From DUEN01 sp024277095 (lineage in GTDB: Bacteria > Chloroflexota > Anaerolineae > DUEN01): DNA of 8,450 nt. Every line of letters begins with the position of its first letter. Positions within the stretch are counted from its first letter, which is position 1. The stretch lies in assembly GCA_024277095.1 (NCBI GenBank), contig JAJRVX010000029.1, positions 1 through 8,450 on the forward strand, given 5' to 3'. Below are positions 1-5,219 of the stretch, piece by piece. A program made the translations under genes and the position numbers. The notes beneath the pieces were generated by a model, which saw only the letters and a program-made list of their open reading frames with translations, searched no databases and was not told the DNA's origin.

Positions 1-732
1 GAGCGGCTGGGCCACATCCTGCAAGGCCAGATGATCGGCCTGTACCTCTCGGGATCCATCGCGTACGGGTGCTTCAACCCCCACCTCAGCGACGTCGATT
101 TCACATGCGTCATCAAGCGCCCGTTTACACCAGGACAGCGGCGACGGATCCGAGAGCTCTTCGACGAACTGCGCGATCACGGGCGGTATGGCGCCGTGCT
201 GGAGGGGATCTTCCCCGTCCAGGCGGAGATGAACGAGTACCAGCGCTCGCTGGTAGCCGATCGCGTGCAAGGCGGCGTGTTCGATCCGGATCGCCGATAC
301 GACAAATGGCCGCTGGAGCGACAGGAGCTGCGCGAGGCCGGTGTGCCCCTCTCGGGGCCGATGCCGACACAGCTCTTCGCGCCCAGCCGATGGCCGATGA
401 TCCGGGAGACCCTGCTCGGTGAGCTGTGGAGCATCGCCCCCATCGTCAAGATGCGCCCATCGCCGCTTCAGCGCCTGCAGGCCGTGTTGAACGTGTGTCG
501 CGTGCTCTACGGCCTCCGATACCGCCGTCCCACCTCCAAGCTCACCGGCCTCGAATGGGCATTGCGCACGTTTCCGGAGGCCTGGCAGGACCTGCTGACG
601 CATGCGCACGCCATCTACACGGGCCTGGCCACTTTGACACCCAGCTCTCTGAACCCCGATCACGTCTGGACGTTCTACAGCTGGGCCGTCAACACGCTGC
701 CGCAGGATCTCCAGGCCCAGGCGTCCACCTGA
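1..732 (+). CDS. AadA-like nucleotidyltransferase, 5' end cut by window
   Basis: The frame is open from base 1, and the residues before the first ATG (base 31) fit the family, so the gene very likely starts outside the window; 243 residues are visible. Near the visible N-terminus lies a polymerase-beta-type nucleotidyltransferase motif, Gly-Ser at 18-19 followed by Asp-x-Asp at 31-33 (GSIAYG...SDVDF), which in this fold binds Mg-NTP. The C-terminal part has an LNVCRVLYGLRY...TSKLTGLEWAL segment around residues 160-183, matching the helical domain that follows the catalytic domain in AadA-type aminoglycoside adenylyltransferases (DUF4111-type). Family members transfer AMP to a small-molecule hydroxyl, classically streptomycin or spectinomycin. 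Many environmental homologues have unknown substrates, so I do not assign a resistance function. It is followed by a co-directional acetyltransferase gene after 34 bases. Confidence 0.8.
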   Translation, partial: ERLGHILQGQMIGLYLSGSIAYGCFNPHLSDVDFTCVIKRPFTPGQRRRIRELFDELRDHGRYGAVLEGIFPVQAEMNEYQRSLVADRVQGGVFDPDRRYDKWPLERQELREAGVPLSGPMPTQLFAPSRWPMIRETLLGELWSIAPIVKMRPSPLQRLQAVLNVCRVLYGLRYRRPTSKLTGLEWALRTFPEAWQDLLTHAHAIYTGLATLTPSSLNPDHVWTFYSWAVNTLPQDLQAQAST

Positions 733-766
733 ACCCGGGCCCGACGGGGGTGAAACGGAAGATACC

Positions 767-1336
767 ATGCAGGTATTGAGGGGCCAGCTGGTGATCCTCC
801 GCACGCTGGAGCGGGAGGACTGTCGACGATACTGGCATCTGGTCGAGACAGAGGAGCGTCCCACAGAGACGTTCACCCCCGGCCTTTCCGTGGAACAGGC
901 GGATCGATGGTTCGAGGAGATCCAGCGGAAGCAGGGCCACGAGCAGATCTATCTGGGTATCTTCCTGCCGGACGGCAAGCTCATCGGCGATATCCAGCTG
1001 GCGAAGATCCAATGGCGTGACCGCAACGCCCGGCTGGGGTTCGGCGTCCTCCCCGCCTGGCGTAATCGGGGCTACGCCACCGACGCGGCGATCACCCTGC
1101 TCCGATATGGATTCGATTACCTGAACCTGCACCGGGTGGTCGCGCGGACCGCCGCGTTCAACGTCAGCGCCCAACGCGTACTGGAGAAGTGCGGATTCCG
1201 TCAGGAGGGCCGGGAGCGAGAGGCCATCTACCTGGGCGGGGCCTACGAGGACATGCTGATCTACGGGCTGTTGCGCTCCGAGTTCAAATCCGGGGGACGA
1301 GGAGAGCCATCAAAACCTAAAGGACCTCGTCCATGA
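767..1336 (+). CDS. GNAT family N-acetyltransferase (RimJ/RimL type)
   Basis: A 189-residue protein with the acetyltransferase_3/RimJ-RimL layout. The N-terminal strand reads GQLVILRTLEREDCRRYW. The acetyl-CoA loop (motif A) is LGFGVLPAWRNRGYATDAA at about residues 86-104, with the Arg-x-x-Gly-x-Ala pyrophosphate-binding pattern. It is followed by NLHRVVARTAAFNVSAQRVLEKCGF (motif B), typical of enzymes that acetylate protein N-termini or small amines. The substrate cannot be read from sequence. The ATG at 767 is preceded by GGAAG at 757-761 with a 5-base gap, which supports this start. The last 15 or so residues (SGGRGEPSKPKGPRP) extend beyond the usual fold and look like an unstructured tail. 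The TGA stop overlaps a possible ATG at 1333 (ATGA). Its 34-base distance from the upstream nucleotidyltransferase suggests co-transcription. Confidence 0.9.
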   Translation: MQVLRGQLVILRTLEREDCRRYWHLVETEERPTETFTPGLSVEQADRWFEEIQRKQGHEQIYLGIFLPDGKLIGDIQLAKIQWRDRNARLGFGVLPAWRNRGYATDAAITLLRYGFDYLNLHRVVARTAAFNVSAQRVLEKCGFRQEGREREAIYLGGAYEDMLIYGLLRSEFKSGGRGEPSKPKGPRP

Positions 1337-1421
1337 CCGACGCCCCGAAACGATGGGAGCCGACCACCTCCGACACGAGGGCCATCGCAGGGGACGAGGG
1401 CACACAGAGCGTCGCCATTCA

Positions 1422-1462
1422 GGGGAATTGGATCCAATTCCCCTTCCCCGGCTCGGGGGAAG
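1422..1462. repeat. 22-bp perfect palindrome plus adjacent hairpin
   Basis: Bases 1422-1443 are a perfect 22-bp palindrome: half-site GGGGAATTGGA, centred on GATC. It can fold as a 9-bp stem with a GATC loop. It is followed directly by a second inverted repeat, CTTCCCC (1443-1449) and GGGGAAG (1456-1462), with a 6-base loop. There is no T-tract, so it is not a standard terminator. The paired GC-rich hairpins between genes look like a dispersed intergenic repeat unit. Copy number cannot be judged from one window. Confidence 0.6.
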
Positions 1463-1523
1463 CGGGGTCCGGGGGATGGAGAGGGCCAACGTATCCGGCA
1501 AGAATCACTGCGGTGAAGAACCA

Positions 1524-1660
1524 GGCATACCCCGTCCCTGCATGCGTCGTGTATGCCGGTATGAGCAAACGGGGTATCCCTGACCGATGGCCGCCTAACG
1601 GCCTGATTCCGGACGACCAACCGGGGTCCGAGGCCGCTAGGCGGCTTAACGTTAGGGACA
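1524..1660. repeat. Nested inverted repeats in gene-less stretch
   Basis: Three inverted repeats are stacked here. GGCATACCCCGT (1524-1535) pairs with ACGGGGTATCCC (1569-1580) at 11 of 12 positions. Its first seven bases can instead pair exactly with GTATGCC (1551-1557). GCCGCCTAACGGCC (1590-1603) pairs with GGCCGCTAGGCGGC (1632-1645) at 13 of 14 positions, and CGGAC/GTCCG (1610-1614/1626-1630) lies in its loop. Weak further pairing outside this stem (TATCCCT against AGGGACA) suggests one larger imperfect hairpin from about 1575 to 1660. With the palindrome at 1422, this accounts for most of the 430-base gap between the GNAT gene and the membrane protein gene. No transposase is present, so it could be a non-autonomous element or a structured RNA. 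Confidence 0.5.
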
Positions 1661-1720
1661 AACGGTAGCCCCTCTCGCCGTAGTCCATGCAGATCATAGC
1701 ATATAGGCCATTCACGCGGG

Positions 1721-1726
1721 TATAAT
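1721..1726 (+). promoter_or_regulatory. -10 box upstream of membrane protein operon
   Basis: A perfect TATAAT lies 41 bases upstream of the ATG at 1768. No convincing -35 hexamer sits 15-18 bases upstream (the 17-base position reads AGCATA), and there is no TGn extension. Either an activator helps or the promoter is weak. A good Shine-Dalgarno, AAGGGA at 1755-1760, lies 7 bases before the ATG. Confidence 0.45.
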
Positions 1727-1767
1727 CATGCTGTCGCCAAAATCACCATGAGACAAGGGAGTCGCCT

Positions 1768-2223
1768 ATGCTCGAAACGTTGAAACGATGGGAGCCCACC
1801 GTCCCCAAATCCGTGCTCTACGCGCTCGCCGGTGCGATGTGGGGCGCCGTCGGGATCATGCTATGCCGGCTGGCGTGGGGGTGGCTTCAGCCGCTGGGAC
1901 CTCGCCAGAGCCTGCCCATCGCGCTGATCGGCTTCATCGCGGCCCTGATCGTCTACCGATTCGGGTTCTCCCGCATCGTCGCTCGCAACATCGCCCGCCT
2001 GGCCCCCAAGCGGGATCCGCTGTGCATCTTCGCCTTCCAGGCGCGGAAGAGCTACCTGGTCATCTTCCTGATGGTCGGCCTGGGCATCACACTGCGCCGC
2101 TCCGCCATCCCGAAGCACTACCTGGCCGTCGTATACATCACGATGGGGATCGCGCTCTTCCTGGGCAGCCTGCAATACTTCGCACATCTGTCCCGCCAGC
2201 GACGGGGCGCGAGCGCCTCATGA
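1768..2223 (+). CDS. Conserved four-helix membrane protein, function unknown
   Basis: A 151-residue protein with four predicted membrane segments, at about residues 15-38, 47-64, 95-109 and 118-138. Short basic loops lie between (FSRIVARNIARLAPKRD; LRRSAIPKH) and a basic C-terminal tail (RQRRGASAS). The segment CIFAFQARKSYLVIFLMVGL, followed by GITLRRSAIPKHYLAVVYI, resembles a conserved hypothetical membrane family that I recall from Firmicutes, deltaproteobacteria and Chloroflexota. That recollection was not verified by search. There is no catalytic signature. The start is supported by AAGGGA 7 bases upstream. The TGA stop overlaps the ATG of the next gene (ATGA), implying translational coupling. 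Its first residues (KRWEPT) are echoed in the ORF at 1333. Confidence 0.8.
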   Translation: MLETLKRWEPTVPKSVLYALAGAMWGAVGIMLCRLAWGWLQPLGPRQSLPIALIGFIAALIVYRFGFSRIVARNIARLAPKRDPLCIFAFQARKSYLVIFLMVGLGITLRRSAIPKHYLAVVYITMGIALFLGSLQYFAHLSRQRRGASAS

Positions 2224-2870
2224 GCCAGGATAAGCGAGCGCACGCCGCCCGCCAGTGGTGGTTGGACAGCCTGGCCGCGGCCGCCGACGAGGTACGAGCC
2301 GCGTTGCGCGATCGTCCGGGCGAGCGGGTTGCGGAGTGGGCCGGGGCGGAATGGGACGAGAAGCGCCAACGCCTGGAGCTGCCCTTCTGGGATGAGACGT
2401 ACGCCGTCCTCTGGCCGGATGTGACCGTGGTGGACGCATCCGGGCAGCCCGCCCGGGAGATCACGAGCCTGATCATCCTGTCCTACCTGCAACGGGCCGA
2501 TGGGACCCTGCTCACCGGGCGCTGGGTGAGTTTTCGTGAGCTGCCGGACGGGGCCTTCTACCACCAGGCGTTCAACAGCTATACGGGATACCCCCTGGCC
2601 CGGGCCATCGGCAACGCGGTGGAGCGGCTGAAGCGGGCCGCCACGGCTTTAGGGGGGCAGCCGGATCCGGTGGGGGATGTCGGGTTCCGGTTCCGGGCGC
2701 TCCCCCGGGTCTGGCTCGCGGTGGCCTACTGGCAGGGCGACGAGGAGTTGCCGGCCCAGGTCCGCATCCTCTTCGACGCGGCCGCCGGGCACTATCTGGA
2801 CGCGGCGGGGCTGGCGGGCATCGGGGCGCAGCTCACCGGACGCCTGCTGCGCCTGCTTCGGGAGAGCTGA
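2220..2870 (+). CDS. DUF3786-like protein
   Basis: A 216-residue soluble protein, coupled to the upstream membrane protein through a 4-base ATGA overlap, which fixes the start. The central part, SLIILSYLQRADGTLLTGRW (83-102) continuing into VSFRELPDGAFYHQAF, and the C-terminal part, QGDEELPAQVRILFDAAAGH (172-191) continuing into YLDAAGLAGIGAQL, match my memory of the DUF3786 family. That family is found in anaerobes and Chloroflexota, sometimes near corrinoid or metal-enzyme genes. Its biochemical role is unknown. Family members often carry cysteines or a ligand-binding C-terminal part, but here there is no cysteine cluster. No signal peptide or membrane segment is visible. Coupling to a membrane protein suggests the two act together, possibly at the inner membrane face; this is inference. 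Confidence 0.75.
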   Translation: MSQDKRAHAARQWWLDSLAAAADEVRAALRDRPGERVAEWAGAEWDEKRQRLELPFWDETYAVLWPDVTVVDASGQPAREITSLIILSYLQRADGTLLTGRWVSFRELPDGAFYHQAFNSYTGYPLARAIGNAVERLKRAATALGGQPDPVGDVGFRFRALPRVWLAVAYWQGDEELPAQVRILFDAAAGHYLDAAGLAGIGAQLTGRLLRLLRES

Positions 2871-3002
2871 TCGGAGCTCCCCGCGCCGCCGCGCCTCCCA
2901 ACCAAGATCGGACACAGGGTCGGTGGGAATCAGACGGTGATCCCCATCTGACAACGCTCGCCACGCTTCAGGGCGAGATCCCCTTTCGCTCTTCTCAGGT
3001 GA

Positions 3003-3033
3003 GAACCCCGGCATCTCATCGGATCCGGGGTTC
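3003..3033 (+). terminator. Hairpin after DUF3786 gene, possible terminator
   Basis: A perfect 9-bp inverted repeat, GAACCCCGG (3003-3011) and CCGGGGTTC (3025-3033), has a 13-base loop that can close three more pairs (ATC/GAT). It is followed by TGACTTTGGG, a poor T-tract. It lies 132 bases after the DUF3786 stop and 22 bases before the next promoter's -35 box. It may end the upstream operon or act as an insulator or operator. Confidence 0.4.
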
Positions 3034-3055
3034 TGACTTTGGGGGCGACGAAACC

Positions 3056-3084
3056 TTGCCCTTTTCGAGAGCCTGGTGTACAAT
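3056..3084 (+). promoter_or_regulatory. Sigma-70-type promoter for the nitrilase-like/Clp1-like operon
   Basis: TTGCCC (3056-3061) and TACAAT (3079-3084) are separated by the optimal 17 bases. Transcription would start at about 3091, giving a leader of roughly 60 bases with GGAGG at 3135-3139, 10 bases before the ATG at 3150. No promoter as good is visible in front of the following Clp1-like gene, so this one probably serves both. Confidence 0.7.
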
Positions 3085-3149
3085 TGAAACATGCGTTCTA
3101 TCCCCGATTTCCGGACGCCGGGCATCTCGGCATTGGAGGCACACAGGTC

Positions 3150-3962
3150 ATGCGAGAAGCGACCATCGCGCTGGTACAGATGGCTCCCGCCCTGGGCGAG
3201 CCCGAGAAGAACATACGCCGCATGTCGGATTATGTCGAGCGGATCTGCCTGGAACAGCCGACGGATCTGATCCTCTTCCCCGAGTTGGCCACAACGGGCC
3301 ACGAGCTGGGGCCGCGTTTCACGGACCTGGCCGAGCGAGTGCCGGGCCACGCGGTGAACTATCTGGCCAAGGCCGCCGCCGAGTTCAGCGTTCACATCGC
3401 CTTCGGCCTGGTCATCAAGGAACGGGTGGAGAGCATCATCTACAACGGCATGGTGCTCCTGGGGCCGGAGGGCGATCTGATCGGAGACTACCGAAAGGTT
3501 CATCTCAAGGGGGAGGAGCGACTGGCGTTTCGCCCCGGATACCGATATCCGGTGTTCGACCTCCCCTTCGGCCGCGTGGGGCTGCTCATCGGCTGGGATC
3601 TGGCCTTCCCGGAGGCGGCGCGCAGCCTGGTGCTGGATGGCGCGGAGCTGATCTGTGTGAGCGCGGCGTGGGAGGCCGCCCACGCGGAGGAGTGGCGAGC
3701 CTACTGCCTGAGCCGGGCTTACGAGAACGCGGTGTTCATCGCTGCGGTCAACCGGGTGGGCGAAGAGCCCAGCTACCAGTTCCTGGGCGCCAGCGCGCTG
3801 ATCGGCCCGCGCGGCGAGCTGTACACCGCCATCGACGAGGGCCTGGAGGGCTATGCCGTGGGGAAGATCGACCTGGACGCCGTTCGCACCGCCCGGGAGG
3901 AGTCCCAGATCATCCAGTTCCGTCAGCCTCAAACCTATCGAAATCTGGTCAAGAAGTATTAG
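3150..3962 (+). CDS. Nitrilase-superfamily (C-N hydrolase) protein lacking the catalytic Cys
   Basis: A 270-residue protein with the full carbon-nitrogen hydrolase fold. The N-terminal strand is ATIALVQMAP. The catalytic Glu is in LILFPELATTG (E45), and the catalytic Lys is in GDYRKVHL (K116). The GEERLAFRPG segment carries the usual second Glu (E122/E123), and the late segment AYENAVFIAAVNRVG is typical. The nucleophile motif, usually (L/I)-I-C-(Y/W)-D-x-x-F-P-E, reads LLIGWDLAFPE. The Cys position is Gly148 (GGC at 3591-3593), so amidase or nitrilase chemistry through a Cys thioester is not expected. It may bind a ligand or act as a regulatory or scaffold protein, or the base may be a sequencing error (TGC to GGC). 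The ATG at 3150, with GGAGG 10 bases upstream, gives the family's usual N-terminus; the frame is open further upstream but crosses the promoter. The Clp1-like gene follows after 68 bases. Confidence 0.88.
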   Translation: MREATIALVQMAPALGEPEKNIRRMSDYVERICLEQPTDLILFPELATTGHELGPRFTDLAERVPGHAVNYLAKAAAEFSVHIAFGLVIKERVESIIYNGMVLLGPEGDLIGDYRKVHLKGEERLAFRPGYRYPVFDLPFGRVGLLIGWDLAFPEAARSLVLDGAELICVSAAWEAAHAEEWRAYCLSRAYENAVFIAAVNRVGEEPSYQFLGASALIGPRGELYTAIDEGLEGYAVGKIDLDAVRTAREESQIIQFRQPQTYRNLVKKY

Positions 3963-3964
3963 AG

Positions 3965-3983
3965 GGCCGACGACGCATCGGCC
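3965..3983 (+). other. Small hairpin between nitrilase-like and Clp1-like genes
   Basis: GGCCGA (3965-3970) and TCGGCC (3978-3983) form a 6-bp stem with a 7-base loop just after the nitrilase-like stop. No T-tract follows. It may protect or partially attenuate the mRNA between the two genes, or have no role. Confidence 0.25.
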
Positions 3984-4030
3984 ACCCTGACTCAAGCCCG
4001 TGCAGACCACCCGTGTGCGCCCATGAGATC

Positions 4031-5116
4031 ATGCCTGAGACGCTCGTGATCCCGGAAAGCTGGCAACAGGCCGTCTCCACGATCCTCCGATCCGACCGAC
4101 CGGTGCGGGTGATGGCCGTCGGCGTGCCGGACGCGGGCAAAACCAGCTTCTGCGCCTTCCTGGCCGAATCCTTGCGTCAGGCCGGCCGCGAGGTGGGGGT
4201 GGTGGATGCGGATGTGGGGCAGTCCAGCCTGGGGGTCCCCGGCACCATCTCCGCCGGCCACGTGACCCGCCCGATCCAACAGCTCAGCGACGTCCCATTC
4301 CAGATGGGATACTTCGTGGGCGACGTCTCGCCCACCGGGCACATGCTGGCCTGCCTGGTCGGCACCCGACTTCTCGCCGACCGCCTGCGGGCGCGAGGCG
4401 CGCAAGCGATCGTCATCGACACCAGCGGCCTGGTGGCCGGCGCCCCAGGGCACGAGCTAAAGCAGCGCAAAGCCGACCTCCTCCGCCCCAGCCACATCGT
4501 CCTCATCCAGAAGGCAACCGAGCTGGAAAGCCTGGCCCGGCTCTGGCGAGACCGCCGCACATTCCGCCTCATCGAGCTCCCGCCATCGCCGGCGGCCCAA
4601 TCGCGGCCTCCGCAGCAACGGCGGGCACGTCGGTTCGCCCGCTTCCGGTCCTTCTTCCGCTCGGCTCGGCCGATCACGCTGGACCTGAACCGGACGCGTC
4701 TCAAGGGGACCCGGCTGGCCCTGGGGATCCCGGCAGACCCGGGAGCGCGAGCGCGCCTGGAGGGGGCCCTGCGACAGGAGGTGATCCACGCGCAAGTAGA
4801 CCCCGAGGGATGGACGATCGTCACGCCGGGCTGGCTCCCTCGTCCTCACCTGACGGAGGCCGCACGGCAGATCGGCATCACCGCCATCCGCTGCATCCCG
4901 TCATACCGCTTCGGGGGATTGCTGTGCGGGTTGCACGACGCCCAGGGATATCTGATCGACGTCGGCCTGCTGCAAAGCATCGACCTCGACGGCAAGCAGG
5001 CGGTGGTGCTGGCGCCTCGAGCGCAACCCTCGCAGGTGCACACGCTGGAATTCGGCCGGGTACGCCTCGCCCCGGATGGGACCGAGCTCGGCCGGCTACG
5101 ACCGGGGGACTTGTGA
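4031..5116 (+). CDS. Clp1/Grc3-type P-loop polynucleotide 5'-kinase-like protein
   Basis: A 361-residue protein. The Walker A loop is GVPDAGKTS (31-39, Lys37). The DADVGQ motif (59-64) is followed by GVPGTIS (68-74), matching the D-x-D-x-G-Q...PG signature of Clp1/Grc3/NOL9 kinases. FVGDVSPTGH (95-104) and VIDTSGLVAG (128-137) fit that family's later motifs. IELPPSPAAQ (181-190) and an Arg-rich segment (about 192-213, RRARRFARFR) resemble the Arg-rich lid. The C-terminal 110 or so residues form the accessory domain. In eukaryotes and archaea these enzymes phosphorylate RNA 5'-OH ends during tRNA or rRNA processing. A bacterial role, perhaps repair or maturation of 5'-OH RNA, is inference. The ATG at 4031 has only a weak GAGA upstream, so coupling to the nitrilase-like gene 68 bases earlier is possible. 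Confidence 0.85.
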   Translation: MPETLVIPESWQQAVSTILRSDRPVRVMAVGVPDAGKTSFCAFLAESLRQAGREVGVVDADVGQSSLGVPGTISAGHVTRPIQQLSDVPFQMGYFVGDVSPTGHMLACLVGTRLLADRLRARGAQAIVIDTSGLVAGAPGHELKQRKADLLRPSHIVLIQKATELESLARLWRDRRTFRLIELPPSPAAQSRPPQQRRARRFARFRSFFRSARPITLDLNRTRLKGTRLALGIPADPGARARLEGALRQEVIHAQVDPEGWTIVTPGWLPRPHLTEAARQIGITAIRCIPSYRFGGLLCGLHDAQGYLIDVGLLQSIDLDGKQAVVLAPRAQPSQVHTLEFGRVRLAPDGTELGRLRPGDL

Positions 5117-5124
5117 AATTGCCA

Positions 5125-5167
5125 CGTGTTACGTATTACGTGATACGCAACACGTAACACGCAACAC
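5125..5167. repeat. ACGTAACAC/ACGCAACAC low-complexity repeat with hairpin
   Basis: CGTGTTACGT (5125-5134) and ACGTAACACG (5152-5161) form a perfect 10-bp stem with a 17-base loop. ACGCAACAC occurs directly twice (5145-5153, 5159-5167), and more CAACAC-like units continue to about 5176. The composition is AC/GT-rich and unlike the surrounding coding DNA. I associate such repeats, which read in antisense as Cys/Val/Leu/Arg-Thr strings, with intergenic regions of Anaerolineae. The hairpin begins 9 bases after the Clp1-like stop and could protect the 3' end. Confidence 0.6.
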
Positions 5168-5219
5168 ACAACACTCAGCACGCATCCCATCACACACATC
5201 GCCCACAGGAGTGGAGATC

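Larger units (their letters stand above)
1333..1668 (+). pseudogene. Possible gene-start remnant running into a repeat
   Basis: This ORF of 111 codons starts at an ATG that overlaps the GNAT stop (ATGA). Its first 11 codons, MTDAPKRWEPT, have the same register as the start of the membrane protein gene at 1768 (MLETLKRWEPT). At DNA level, GAAACGATGGGAGCC is shared exactly and is followed by one mismatch and then ACC. Beyond about codon 12 the two diverge, and this ORF runs through a palindrome and inverted repeats. There it reads as low-complexity sequence with no domain or membrane segment. I read it as the truncated 5' end of a duplicated or displaced copy of the downstream gene, followed by repeat DNA. 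It could also be a chance ORF with a chance match. I do not think a functional protein of this length is made. Confidence 0.3.

Noticed and set aside
31..33. ATG at 31 as the true start of the nucleotidyltransferase
   Set aside because: The frame is open to base 1 with family-like residues (ERLGHILQGQ) before it, no RBS precedes the ATG, and a start there would leave too short a lead-in before the GS...DxD motif.
1419..1715. A 98-codon minus-strand frame through the repeat region
   Set aside because: It reads through the palindrome and inverted repeats, has no RBS or recognisable domain, and looks like repeat-derived translation.
3091..3093. ATG exactly at the predicted transcription start, a possible leaderless start
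   Set aside because: It is out of frame with the nitrilase-like gene and opens only a short Arg/Trp-rich frame of about 60 codons. The start at 3150 with GGAGG is far better.
2649..4010. A 453-codon minus-strand open frame
   Set aside because: It lies antisense to the DUF3786-like and nitrilase-like genes, which have clear family motifs, RBSs and a promoter. Long antisense frames are common in GC-rich DNA, and its translation shows no domain.
5125..5176. Possible short CRISPR-like array
   Set aside because: The units are 9 bases, overlapping and without spacers, and no cas gene is present.
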